From Peribacillus tepidiphilus (lineage in GTDB: Bacteria; Bacillota; Bacilli; Bacillales; DSM-1321), in contig NZ_WIAQ01000008.1 in assembly GCF_009466385.1 (NCBI RefSeq), forward strand, positions 1 through 64,000: 64,000 nt of DNA, given 5' to 3'. Every line of letters begins with the position of its first letter. The stretch's first letter is position 1. The position numbers were made by a program, and so were the translations under genes. This document shows positions 46,214 to 54,985 of the stretch, in pieces. Below the pieces are notes generated by a model, which was given only the letters and a program-made list of their open reading frames with translations, made no database searches and was not told the origin of the DNA.

Positions 46214-46963
46214 TCATGAAATCGATTCAACACTTCTTTTTTCATCTACAACACTTTTATCTAGTAAAACTGGAACTACATGACATACACTTTTTTTAGA
46301 AACAAAGGTTAATGCTTCTTCAAAACCATAACGGGTTAACATTTGTCCTACATTTGATTCCTTTATGATTTCTTCACTTCTACCTTTGCTTCCAAGATAA
46401 AATTGATAGGCTGCATTCGCTGCATCTGTTAATTCACATGTAAAATTTCCAGTAAGAAGGCAATCGATAAAATAGCCAGCTCCTATAAAATCCTCTATAT
46501 TAAATTCTCCTGAGGATCCTGAACATATTAATATAATGGATTCGCCCTGATGCGTATTTCTTAGTTGCTCTGCTACAGCTTTACTATTTAAAATTGAAGC
46601 AGCATATACCTTTTTGGCCATTTCAGAGTTTTTTAGTGCAACCGTTCCATTTGTTGTAGATAAAATGATGGTTTTACCTGATACGATTTCTTTAAGACCC
46701 ATTGGATTAGGAGATAGAAACCCTTCTAATGTCGCTCCCTCATATTCGCCAACAAGCAAATAACTCCCTTCAATCCTTCCCTCAGCCTCTTTTTTTGCTT
46801 CTGTTCCGTTCAAGACTGGTATTACTTCTTTTGCTCCAAATTCTAAAGCAGCTGTAATAGTCGTGGTTGCAAGCAAAATATCGAAAACTACAACTAACTT
46901 ATTATCACTAAGTTTTTGCTGATCAATATCTTCTTTCTTCATCAAAAGATGTATTTTTGGCAT
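46214..46963 (-). CDS. ComB-family 2-phosphosulfolactate phosphatase-like protein
   Basis: A 249-residue protein of the ComB fold: VVFDILLATTTITAALEFGA, LLVGEYEGATLEGFLSPNPM, KTIILSTTNGTVALKNSEM, ILICSGSSGEFNIEDFIGAG. The known reaction removes phosphate from (2R)-phospho-3-sulfolactate, using Mg. No sulfolactate synthase genes are nearby; instead it lies between SDR and ACAD10/11-type genes in an acyl-CoA operon with a hydroxyacyl kinase. A phosphatase for another phosphorylated hydroxy acid is inferred. ATG with AAAGGAG. Family certain, substrate open. Confidence 0.88.
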   Translation of the reverse strand: MPKIHLLMKKEDIDQQKLSDNKLVVVFDILLATTTITAALEFGAKEVIPVLNGTEAKKEAEGRIEGSYLLVGEYEGATLEGFLSPNPMGLKEIVSGKTIILSTTNGTVALKNSEMAKKVYAASILNSKAVAEQLRNTHQGESIILICSGSSGEFNIEDFIGAGYFIDCLLTGNFTCELTDAANAAYQFYLGSKGRSEEIIKESNVGQMLTRYGFEEALTFVSKKSVCHVVPVLLDKSVVDEKRSVESIS

Positions 46964-47005
46964 TTTTTAACTCCTTTATTAGAGTATAATCCAAGGTTTG
47001 CACAC

Positions 47006-47779
47006 TTACATAACAGAGGATCCACCATCCACTACTAAAATGGCCCCTGTCACAAAATCTGAAGCAGGTGCAGCTAAGAAAAGTGCAGCTCCTTTTAAGT
47101 CATTGTCACTACCAAATTTTCTTAAAGGAGTTCCTTCTAAAATGGCTTTGCCTCCTTTTTCTAATAGCCCTTTTGACATTTTTGTCGGGAAAAATCCTGG
47201 AGCAATGGCATTTACATGAATCCCACGCGGTCCCCATTTTACGGCTAAATCTTTTGTAAAGGTTATAACAGCACCCTTACTCGCACTATAACCAATCGCA
47301 TCCATGTATTTTGGATCGGATCCTTTTAATCCTGCTATGGAAGCAATATTGATGATTTTTCCACTTTTTTGTTCTAGCATGATTTTTCCAACAGCTTGGG
47401 ACATTAAAAACGTTCCAGTTACATTTACTTTCATCACTTTCTGCCATGCTTCAAGCGGCATTTCTTCCATTGGCGCTCCCCAAGAAGCCCCGCTATTATT
47501 GACTAAAATATCAATTCGACCAAAGGTTTCGAAGGTTTTTTCAACCACATACTTTACATCCTCAGGATTTGTAACATCACATTTAAGAGCTAACGATTCT
47601 ACTCCTATTTTTCTTAATTCTTCACTTACTTCTTTACACGCTTCTTCATTTCTAGAACAAACCACAACGTTTGCACCTGCTTCAGCAAATCCTTTCGCGA
47701 TTTGTTCACCAAGTCCTCTACCTCCTCCCGTAACAAGCGCTACTTTTCCCGATAAATCAAAAAGTTCGTTAACATGCAT
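47006..47779 (-). CDS. SDR-family oxidoreductase
   Basis: A 257-residue SDR: TGGGRGLGEQIAKGFAEAGA, VVVCSRNEEACKE (Arg/Ser after beta-2, NADP preference), NNSGASWGAPMEEM, Ser in NIASIAGLKG, YSASK, DGGSSVM end. The GASWGAPMEEMPLEAW segment resembles gluconate-5-dehydrogenase-like and RhlG-like SDRs. First gene of the unit, 60 bases after operator 4. TTAGGAGG ribosome site. Confidence 0.92.
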   Translation of the reverse strand: MHVNELFDLSGKVALVTGGGRGLGEQIAKGFAEAGANVVVCSRNEEACKEVSEELRKIGVESLALKCDVTNPEDVKYVVEKTFETFGRIDILVNNSGASWGAPMEEMPLEAWQKVMKVNVTGTFLMSQAVGKIMLEQKSGKIINIASIAGLKGSDPKYMDAIGYSASKGAVITFTKDLAVKWGPRGIHVNAIAPGFFPTKMSKGLLEKGGKAILEGTPLRKFGSDNDLKGAALFLAAPASDFVTGAILVVDGGSSVM

Positions 47780-47839
47780 AGCATGACCTCCTAATAAATT
47801 TGTAAGCTGATCGCTTTTTCAATCTTGCAGATCAATTAA

Positions 47840-47857
47840 ATACTAACCAGTCGGTAT
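47840..47857. promoter_or_regulatory. TetR-type operator 4 (upstream of the 47.8-37.9 kb unit)
   Basis: 18-bp dyad ATACTAACCAGTCGGTAT, matching operators 1-3, placed about 60 bases before the first SDR start. Confidence 0.82.
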
Positions 47858-48049
47858 GTTTGTTACATACATCATATAAAATAAATTCTGAATATTCAAC
47901 ACATTTTTTATAGCTGACCTATAAAATGATTGTTTCTGTTTTTATTGCTATGATTATTTTTATAGACTTATTCTACAAACCTTTCTAATATCAGAAACAC
48001 TTTTTCGATTTCACTGGATTTATTGAAGTTCAGTTGTGCTTTACAATAA

Positions 48050-48142
48050 CCCGCGGGTCTTAGTCTTAATCCCGCAGGTTTGAACAATAATTCCGCTAGT
48101 TTTCTTGATATTCCCGCCAGTTTGAATATTACTTCCGCCAAA
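48050..48142. repeat. 21-bp tandem array, CCGC family (5 units)
   Basis: CCGC cores at 48051, 48072, 48093, 48114 and 48135, exactly 21 apart, within units of the form ATTCCCGCCAGTTTGAATAT. Sequence is unrelated to the TTTAAGCG arrays although the period is the same. It lies between operator 4 and the livF terminator. Confidence 0.88.
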
Positions 48143-48172
48143 CGGTACTTTTTAGAAAGGTATAGGGACAAC

Positions 48173-48200
48173 AAAAAACCCTTCTATAATTAGAAGGGCT
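48173..48200 (-). terminator. Terminator of the second HAAT operon
   Basis: Stem CCCTTCT / AGAAGGG with a 6-base loop and a T6 run on the minus strand. It separates the importer operon from the SDR-headed unit. Confidence 0.9.
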
Positions 48201-48242
48201 GCATCTTCAGACTGAGTCTGGGCAAATTCATTTTCTATTGAT

Positions 48243-48944
48243 TTAATGTCCTAGATAGGCTTCTTTAACACTTGGATCATGCAGTAAGTCTCGTGCTGGA
48301 CCTTCTTTCACGACCTTACCTATTTCGAGGACGTAGGCGTAGTCTGCTATTTTCAGAGCTTGCCTTGCATTCTGTTCTACTAGCAATACAGTTGTTCCGT
48401 CTTGATTGATTTCTTTTACGATTTTAAAAATATCTTGGACAATTAAAGGTGCTAATCCCATAGATGGTTCATCGAGAAGAAGCAATTTCGGTCTTGACAT
48501 AAGTGCTCTCGCAATGGCTAGCATCTGCTGCTGGCCACCAGAAAGGGTTCCACCTAGTTGGGACTTTCGTTCTCTCAAGATTGGAAACCGATCCATCACT
48601 TTTTCTAAATCGGCTTTGACTTCGGAATCTTTTCTTGGAAAAGCTCCCATTTCCAGATTTTCTAGCACTGTCATTCCAGATAAAATCGCCCGGCCTTCCG
48701 GAACGAGAGCGACTCCTTTTCTAACCAATTGGTCAGGACGATCTGCAGTCACATCTTGATTTAAAAACGAGATTTTCCCTTCCTTTGGCTTTAATAGTCC
48801 GGCAATGGTTTTCATGGTTGTCGTTTTTCCGGCACCATTTGCTCCTAGAATTGTTACGATGCTTCCTTCGGGTACCTCGATGCTAACGCCTTTTAAAGCT
48901 TGGATATTTCCATAGTATGTATGGATGTTTTTTACGCTAAGCAA
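48243..48944 (-). CDS. HAAT ABC importer ATP-binding protein (LivF-like, system 2)
   Basis: About 233 residues: Walker A GANGAGKTTTMKTIAGLLKP, signature LSGGQQQMLAIARALM, Walker B LLLLDEPSMGL, LLVEQNARQALKIADYAYVL. The TTG at 48944 is preferred (GAGGAGG nine bases upstream, inside the livG tail), overlapping the livG stop; the frame is open to 48980. Last gene of the system 2 operon. Confidence 0.92.
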   Translation of the reverse strand: MLSVKNIHTYYGNIQALKGVSIEVPEGSIVTILGANGAGKTTTMKTIAGLLKPKEGKISFLNQDVTADRPDQLVRKGVALVPEGRAILSGMTVLENLEMGAFPRKDSEVKADLEKVMDRFPILRERKSQLGGTLSGGQQQMLAIARALMSRPKLLLLDEPSMGLAPLIVQDIFKIVKEINQDGTTVLLVEQNARQALKIADYAYVLEIGKVVKEGPARDLLHDPSVKEAYLGH

Positions 48945-49710
48945 GCTCTTCTTCCTCCTCTCGGCCGAGGTAGGCTTCAATTACTTCAGGATTATTTTTG
49001 ATTTCTTCTGGTGTTCCTTGTGTAATTTTTTTACCAAAATTAAGAACAGCAATTCGATCGCACACCTTCATGACAAGGGGCATATCGTGTTCAATGAGTA
49101 AGATCGTAATTCCGAGCTTTTTAATTTTTAGAATAAGCTCATATAGATCGTTTGTCTCTTTCTCATTCATTCCAGCAGCTGGCTCATCCAGCAATAAAAG
49201 CTTTGGTTCACTTGCTAGGGCACGGGCTATTTCGAGACGGCGCTGTTGACCATATGCAAGGCTATCAGCAAACGTATCTTCATAATCCTCTAAACCTACT
49301 AATTGCAATAGCTCTTGTGCTTTTGCTTTTATTTTTTTCTCTTCAAGACGCTGAGACTTTGTTCGAAATACACTTGACCATACTCCCGATTTGGTTCTAC
49401 AATGCTGACCTACTGTCACATTATCAAGGACCGTCATGTCAGGGAAAAGGCGAATATTTTGAAAGGTTCTACATACCCCTATTTTCGTAATCTGATAAGG
49501 CTTCAATCCTGTTAAGGTTTGTCCGGAAAAGACAATTTCTCCTGAAGTAGCAGGAAACATGGAGGTAATAAGATTAAACATGGTTGTTTTCCCTGCTCCA
49601 TTTGGACCTATTAATCCAAAAACCTCTCCTTTTTCAACTTGAAAAGATACGTCTGTCAAGGCTTGGATTCCACCGAATTTTTTTGTAATATTTTTAACTT
49701 CCAATACCAT
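48937..49710 (-). CDS. HAAT ABC importer ATP-binding protein (LivG-like, system 2)
   Basis: A 257-residue ATPase: Walker [36 protein letters not shown], signature [16 protein letters not shown], Walker [18 protein letters not shown]-loop [10 protein letters not shown]. Unlike its counterpart at 25465 it has a standard signature. Overlaps both neighbours (livM end, livF start). Confidence 0.93.
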   Translation of the reverse strand: MVLEVKNITKKFGGIQALTDVSFQVEKGEVFGLIGPNGAGKTTMFNLITSMFPATSGEIVFSGQTLTGLKPYQITKIGVCRTFQNIRLFPDMTVLDNVTVGQHCRTKSGVWSSVFRTKSQRLEEKKIKAKAQELLQLVGLEDYEDTFADSLAYGQQRRLEIARALASEPKLLLLDEPAAGMNEKETNDLYELILKIKKLGITILLIEHDMPLVMKVCDRIAVLNFGKKITQGTPEEIKNNPEVIEAYLGREEEEELA

Positions 49711-50692
49711 GACTTTGATTCTCCTTTTCCTTGCTTGCTTCCTTATGTTTTTTCTTCTGTTTTCGCCTATTACTCATTTTATATACCAAATGATAATCAA
49801 TGAGTCCTTGTGATCTAAATGCCATCATTAGGACGAGAATCACACCATAAACCATATATCTGTATTCGCTAACTTCCCTTAGAAATTCTGGAACTGCGGT
49901 CAGGAAGATTGCTCCAAAAACAGGTCCCCAAATGACTTCGCTTCCTCCAAATACAGCAAAAATAAGAATCTCAACGGCCCGATGATAAGCAAAATCGGAA
50001 GGGCTAATATAGGAAGTGATATGCGCAAACAGTGCCCCTGCAAACCCGGCTACCATGGCGCCTTGAGCAAATGCAAGAATTTTGTAATACGTAATATTGA
50101 CCCCCATAGCTTCTGCTGCATTTTCGTCCATTTTTATGGCTGCAAAAGCACGTCCAACACGGGAGTTGTTTTGTCTTACAAAGAAAAAGATTAATACAAG
50201 GGTAATCATCAACAGTAAAAGAAATACAGTTAAACTAATAAACTGGTTATTTTGAAGTCCCAGCTGCCTAGCATTAAAACCAGCATCCCTTAAAAAGATA
50301 AATATTTCACGGCCCACATGGGGGATGGATGAAATCCCAATTGCACCTTGAGTAAGGCTTTCCCAATTGACAAACAAAACACGAATGACTTCCCCAAAAC
50401 CGAGTGTCGCAATTGCTAAATATACTCCTTGTAGACGTAACGTTGGAATACCTATTAAGATCCCAACTATTCCAGCGAGTATTGTACCACATATAATACC
50501 GATAAATAATGGAAGATCATAATGGATGGTTAATATCGCTGATGTATAGGCTCCAATACTCATGAATCCAGCGTGTCCCAATGAAAGTTGTCCTGTCGAT
50601 AGGGTTATATAGATACTAACCCCAAGAATAATATTGATTAAAATAAAGGACATTACCTGCAAATAATAAGGATTGATCATTTCAGCTAACAT
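49694..50692 (-). CDS. HAAT ABC importer permease (LivM-like, system 2)
   Basis: A 332-residue permease with about ten helices: LSTGQLSLGHAGFMSIGAYT and AVFGGSEVIWGPVFGAIFLT. It ends in a long positively charged tail (SNRRKQKKKHKEASKEKENQ). Overlaps livG by 17 bases. ATG with GGTGA. Confidence 0.92.
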   Translation of the reverse strand: MLAEMINPYYLQVMSFILINIILGVSIYITLSTGQLSLGHAGFMSIGAYTSAILTIHYDLPLFIGIICGTILAGIVGILIGIPTLRLQGVYLAIATLGFGEVIRVLFVNWESLTQGAIGISSIPHVGREIFIFLRDAGFNARQLGLQNNQFISLTVFLLLLMITLVLIFFFVRQNNSRVGRAFAAIKMDENAAEAMGVNITYYKILAFAQGAMVAGFAGALFAHITSYISPSDFAYHRAVEILIFAVFGGSEVIWGPVFGAIFLTAVPEFLREVSEYRYMVYGVILVLMMAFRSQGLIDYHLVYKMSNRRKQKKKHKEASKEKENQSHGIGS

Positions 50693-50698
50693 TTACAT

Positions 50699-51595
50699 TC
50701 ACCGCCTTGCCTCTGGTGCAGCTTGACCAAATAGTCCTTGTGGTCTTACTAGCAAAATGATGATAATAGCAATGAATGCGATGGCATCCCGATAACCTGA
50801 ATCTCCGAATGCTACAACCATTGTTTCTGATAACCCTAGAATGAGACCGCCTATCATAGCACCACGAACATTGCCCATTCCACCTAAAATAATAATAGCG
50901 AGTCCCTTTAATCCCATTGATAATCCCATCTGAGGTGTAACAGAATTAAATGCCATTCCTACTAAAACGCCAGCAATTCCCCCCATTGCAGAGGCGATGA
51001 TAACGGTCATGGTAATCATTTTTTTCGTATTGACGCCAAGTATGCTGGCTGCTTCAAGGTTTTCAGCACAAGCTCGAAGCGCTTTTCCTGCCTTTGTTTT
51101 CGATAACCATATAGAAAGTCCAATCATTAAAAGAACGGCAATGACAAAAATAACAATCTGAACGGCATATACCGTAATCGAGCCAATTTGAAAGCTCATT
51201 TCAGAAAAAGGAGTTCGAAACGGATGGTTTCCAGCACCAAAAAGATGGTGGGCAAGATTTTCTAAAAAAATAGAGACTCCAATTGTACTAATTAATGGGG
51301 CTAGATGCGATACGCCCTTCTTACCTCTTAAAGGTCTTAAGGCGATCCATTCTAAAAATAATCCTAAAACTCCAGTAATTGCGATAGCTACTACAAAAGC
51401 TAAGTAAAGTGGCAGCTCCAACGTATGGGTGACAAACACACCCATGAACGCACCAAACATAAAAATCTCTCCGTGCGCCATATTGATAATACCTAGGACA
51501 CCAAATACCAACGTAAAGCCAAGCGCAACGATTGCGTAGATGCTGCCTAATGTAAGCCCGTTAATCAATTGTTCTAGCAACAAGTTCGATTTCAC
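50699..51595 (-). CDS. HAAT ABC importer permease (LivH-like, system 2)
   Basis: A 298-residue permease: LTLGSIYAIVALGFTLVFGV, INMAHGEIFMFGAFMG, ILGGMGNVRGAMIGGLILGL. The frame starts at GTG 51595, but GAGGTG sits directly on it; the TTG at 51583, nine bases past that site, is a good alternative. Follows the substrate-binding gene after a hairpin. Confidence 0.92.
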   Translation of the reverse strand: MKSNLLLEQLINGLTLGSIYAIVALGFTLVFGVLGIINMAHGEIFMFGAFMGVFVTHTLELPLYLAFVVAIAITGVLGLFLEWIALRPLRGKKGVSHLAPLISTIGVSIFLENLAHHLFGAGNHPFRTPFSEMSFQIGSITVYAVQIVIFVIAVLLMIGLSIWLSKTKAGKALRACAENLEAASILGVNTKKMITMTVIIASAMGGIAGVLVGMAFNSVTPQMGLSMGLKGLAIIILGGMGNVRGAMIGGLILGLSETMVVAFGDSGYRDAIAFIAIIIILLVRPQGLFGQAAPEARR

Positions 51596-51626
51596 CTCTT
51601 TATGTTATACGTCAACATGAATGAAA

Positions 51627-51659
51627 GCTAAAGAGAGTGTTTTGTTCACTCTCTTTAGC
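51627..51659 (-). terminator. Intercistronic hairpin between livJ and livH (system 2)
   Basis: Perfect 13-bp stem GCTAAAGAGAGTG / CACTCTCTTTAGC with a 7-base loop and only a short T-rich tail. Likely a partial terminator or RNase-stabilising stem that lets the receptor be made in excess over the permeases. Confidence 0.7.
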
Positions 51660-51666
51660 CAGATTG

Positions 51667-52830
51667 TTATTCGAATATCTGGAAACTACCATCTTTAATG
51701 GTTAAAACGGTTGGTTCCATCACAATGTCTCCCTCTTCATCAAAAGACATTTCTCCAAGTATGCCTTCAAAACCTTTTGTTTCTGCCAATGCGTCACGAA
51801 TCGCATTGCGATCATCGCTACCTGCTCTTTCAATGGCAGCAGCTAAAATGTACAAGGCATCATAAGCTTGAGCAGCAAATTGATCTGGTTCTTTTCCATA
51901 TTCTGCTTTATACTTTTCAACAAAACCTTGTACTTTCTCGTCTTGTTTTCCTCCAAACCAAGGTGTTGCAACAATTAATCCATTTGCAGAATCTCCTGCA
52001 ATTTTAATAACTTCCGGAGAGTTAAAACCATTACCGCCTACAAATGGGACGGTGATCCCCATTTTTCTTGCTTGGTTCATGATGACAGCACCTTCGTTAT
52101 AAAGTGCTGAACAAAGGATTAGGTCTGGGTTGGTCCCTTTAATTTTAGTAAGCTGCGCATTATAATCGGCCTGGCCTTTTTGGAATGTTTCAGTCGTTAA
52201 GACTTCTAGTCCCATATCCTCAGCCACTTTTTTCATCGTGTCATATCCTGATTTCGTAAACACATCGTCATTTCCATACAGAATCGCGACTTTTTTCACA
52301 CCAAATGCTTCTACGGCTTTTTGTACAGAGGCAGGAATCGCCAATGTTTCTGGAATTGAATTTCGGAAAACATAATCTCCAATTTGTGGAATTCCGTCAG
52401 CTGTTGTAGAGGTCCCGATGATTGGTACTCCGTTCAAATCAGCTTCTGGGCCTACCACCTTCATTTCAGTGCTTAGGGTTGGTCCTATAATCACTGAAAC
52501 ATTTTCAGAGTTCATTAATTTTTGTGCAGCTGATAAAGCTTGTTCTTGCTTACCAGCAGAATCCTCAGTCAATAACTCGATATTGACCTTACCCTCTGCA
52601 TTAATTTCCTTGTTGGCAAGCTTTAATCCATTTGTAATGGCTTCTCCATACCCCGCACCTGCACCGGTTAACCAAGATATCACGCCAACCTTTACAGTTA
52701 CAGCCCCAGATTTTCCACCATCATTGCTTTCTGTAGATGGTTTACTTGCTTCCTTACCGCTACATGCAGACACTAGAATCAATGCTAATACTGCAAAAAC
52801 AGAAAGGAAACGTTTGATCGATTTTCTCAT
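51667..52830 (-). CDS. HAAT-type ABC importer, substrate-binding lipoprotein (LivJ-like, system 2)
   Basis: A 387-residue receptor: lipobox LILVSACSG (Cys about 23), Ser/Lys linker, then VKVGVISWLTGAGAGYGEAI, LTEDSAGKQEQALSAAQKLM, GTSTTADGIPQIGDYVFRN. First gene of a complete livJ-H-M-G-F operon, the reverse gene order of system 1 (where it is last). The binding-pocket residues differ from system 1, so the two importers probably take different ligands. ATG with AAGGGGG. Confidence 0.92.
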   Translation of the reverse strand: MRKSIKRFLSVFAVLALILVSACSGKEASKPSTESNDGGKSGAVTVKVGVISWLTGAGAGYGEAITNGLKLANKEINAEGKVNIELLTEDSAGKQEQALSAAQKLMNSENVSVIIGPTLSTEMKVVGPEADLNGVPIIGTSTTADGIPQIGDYVFRNSIPETLAIPASVQKAVEAFGVKKVAILYGNDDVFTKSGYDTMKKVAEDMGLEVLTTETFQKGQADYNAQLTKIKGTNPDLILCSALYNEGAVIMNQARKMGITVPFVGGNGFNSPEVIKIAGDSANGLIVATPWFGGKQDEKVQGFVEKYKAEYGKEPDQFAAQAYDALYILAAAIERAGSDDRNAIRDALAETKGFEGILGEMSFDEEGDIVMEPTVLTIKDGSFQIFE

Positions 52831-52906
52831 TTTTTTACCCCCTTGCTTTTTTTGTATGTATTATTTATGGCACTATTAAAAAAATAGTGTCAGACGACCC
52901 GCAAAC

Positions 52907-52949
52907 GATTTAAGTGAAAGCTCCTTTGATTTAAGTGAAAGTTCTCTCA
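52907..52949. repeat. 21-bp repeat, TTTAAGTGAAAG variant (2 units)
   Basis: TTTAAGTGAAAG at 52909 and 52930, 21 bases apart; a one-base variant of the 13247-13404 family. Confidence 0.85.
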
Positions 52950-52954
52950 CTCGC

Positions 52955-52990
52955 ATTCAATCTGAATGTGCGAGTAATATACTTTGTCTA
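52955..52990. repeat. 36-bp dispersed element, copy 1
   Basis: ATTCAATCTGAATGTGCGAG then TAATATACTTTGTCTA; about 32 of 36 bases match 56329-56364. It contains the dyad ATTCAATCTGAAT. Confidence 0.85.
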
Positions 52991-53183
52991 ACCTCTATCA
53001 CTATTTAATAATAAATAGTGTAAATAATTTAAAATTATTATTTTTATAAATTTTCAGTTAATTTTAAAATAAAAACTAGTATTATGCAACTACCTTTGAT
53101 GATTTTACAAAAAATATTCATCTCTTCTTTTCCTACATGTTTATCTTTGTAATCTAGACTTGTAACTGAAAATTTAAAAAAAG

Positions 53184-53222
53184 AAAAAGGCAGAACTGAA
53201 AAAATGATCAGTTTTGCCTTTT
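53184..53222 (-). terminator. Terminator of aspA
   Basis: Stem AAAGGCA.AACTGA / TCAGTT.TGCCTTT, T-rich on the minus strand, about 30 bases after the aspA stop. Confidence 0.88.
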
Positions 53223-53250
53223 AAATCGTATTGTCTCATAACTACTTTTT

Positions 53251-54675
53251 TCAGTTTTTGTTTAATAATTCTTCGCCTGCAATACCAGGGTTTGTCATTT
53301 CATATGGATTTAGGATGATGTCCAGTTCTTCTTCTGTTAGCACGTCATAGGCTAAACATAATTCCCTAACTGATTTTCCAGTAAGGATGGCTTCTCTAGC
53401 GATGCGGGCAACAGCTTCGTAGCCAAGGTGCGGATTAACTGCAGTAATAACTCCTACACTTTTCTCTACATCTTTTGCTAGCTTTTCTTTATTTGCTTCT
53501 ATTCCTTTTAGACAATGTTCAGTAAATACACGGAACGCGTTATTCATAATACTAATCGATTGAATTAAGTTAAAAACTAGTATTGGCTCCATAACGTTCA
53601 GTTCTAGCTGTCCAGCTTCTGATGCTAGGCATATTGTATGATCGTTACCAATTACTTGGAATGCAACCTGATTAATTAATTCAGCCATAACAGGATTTAC
53701 CTTACCAGGCATAATAGAGGAACCAGGCTGGCGAGCTGGCAAAGTAATCTCATTGAATCCCACTCTCGGACCTGATGCCATCAACCTCAAGTCATTGGCT
53801 ATTTTGGACATATTCATCATACAAACCTTTAAGGCTGCAGAAACTTCAGTGTACGCGTCCGTATTTTGGGTAGCATCCACAAGATGGTCTGCATTTTTAA
53901 GTGGAAGACCAGTGATAAACGCCAAATGTTTTACAACACTTACAATATACTTTGGATTAGCATTTAAACCTGTTCCAACAGCTGTTGCTCCCATGTTTAC
54001 TTCGTACAGATGCTCTCTAGTATTCTCAATACGCTTAATGTCTCGTGCTAAGACACGGCTGTATGCTTCAAACTCCTGTCCGAGGCGAATTGGAACTGCA
54101 TCCTGAAGGTGAGTTCTCCCCATTTTGATAACCGAGTCAAATTCCTTTGCTTTTTGTGAGAAAACCTCATGCATTTTACGCATCGTTTCTAAAAGTTTCT
54201 CTAAAAGATTCAGAACAGAAATATGTATAGCCGTCGGAAAGGCGTCATTTGTAGATTGAGCCATGTTCACATGGGTATTCGGACTTAACTTTGAGTAATC
54301 TCCTTTTTTCTCCCCCATCAGTTCAAGTGCTCTATTTGCAATGACTTCATTCGTGTTCATATTGATGGAAGTTCCTGCTCCACCCTGAATTGGATCGACA
54401 ATGAACTGATCATGCAATTTTCCGTTTATAATTTCATCTGCAGCCTGTACAATAACTTCTCCAAGACCTTTATATAGTCTGCCCGTTTCCATATTGGCAA
54501 GCGCAGCCGCTTTTTTTACCATAGCCATTGCTTTAATAAGCTCTTCATGAATTCTATAGCCTGTTATTGGGAAATTTTCAACAGCCCGAAGCGTTTGAAT
54601 TCCATAATACGCATCGATGTTGACTTCTTTTGAGCCAAGAAAATCCTTTTCTATTCGAACATTAGCTTTTGTCAC
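53251..54675 (-). CDS. aspA: Aspartate ammonia-lyase
   Basis: Deaminates aspartate to fumarate in the cytosol; tetrameric fumarase/aspartase superfamily. 474 residues, normal length. Signature GSSIMPGKVNPVMAELINQV, substrate loop GGAGTSINMNTNEVIANRAL, HVNMAQSTNDAFPTAIH and TATQN-like DATQNTDAY. GTG start with AGGAGG eight bases upstream. Monocistronic with its own terminator; no asparaginase gene (ansA) adjacent, unlike B. subtilis ansAB. Confidence 0.95.
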   Translation of the reverse strand: MTKANVRIEKDFLGSKEVNIDAYYGIQTLRAVENFPITGYRIHEELIKAMAMVKKAAALANMETGRLYKGLGEVIVQAADEIINGKLHDQFIVDPIQGGAGTSINMNTNEVIANRALELMGEKKGDYSKLSPNTHVNMAQSTNDAFPTAIHISVLNLLEKLLETMRKMHEVFSQKAKEFDSVIKMGRTHLQDAVPIRLGQEFEAYSRVLARDIKRIENTREHLYEVNMGATAVGTGLNANPKYIVSVVKHLAFITGLPLKNADHLVDATQNTDAYTEVSAALKVCMMNMSKIANDLRLMASGPRVGFNEITLPARQPGSSIMPGKVNPVMAELINQVAFQVIGNDHTICLASEAGQLELNVMEPILVFNLIQSISIMNNAFRVFTEHCLKGIEANKEKLAKDVEKSVGVITAVNPHLGYEAVARIAREAILTGKSVRELCLAYDVLTEEELDIILNPYEMTNPGIAGEELLNKN

Positions 54676-54985
54676 GTCAAATTCCTCCTATATGAAAAAA
54701 CAAATTCTTCTTTAAGTGATGAATTTACTTATCATTTATTTTGACCTTTTAAATGGATATGTATGATAGATCCTTACAAGGACTTATTTGAGCCTATAAC
54801 ATGAAACACTCTCACTTCTTTTCTTCTCTCTGATTATTCGCCCTTTCTAAAATATAATAGCACAGGAAAATTATACTGCAAAAACATTAAGAATTGGAGA
54901 GGAAATAATCATTTTAGAAAAATCTTCAATGTAATCAAAAAAGTTGATATGATTAGTAAAACGAATATTTATAAGGAGATAAGGT
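54676..54985. other. Divergent intergenic region aspA / DUF2533 gene
   Basis: 310 AT-rich bases that must carry both promoters. No inverted repeat or regulator site that I can support. Confidence 0.5.

Larger units (their letters stand above)
52831..53250. other. Promoter-containing intergenic region of HAAT system 2
   Basis: About 420 bases between livJ (minus) and the aspA end. It holds a hairpin GGCACTATT / AATAGTGTC at about 52867-52893, the two-unit TTTAAGTGAAAG repeat, a 36-base element shared with 56329, a very AT-rich stretch and the aspA terminator. No copy of the TetR-type operator is found here. Confidence 0.6.
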
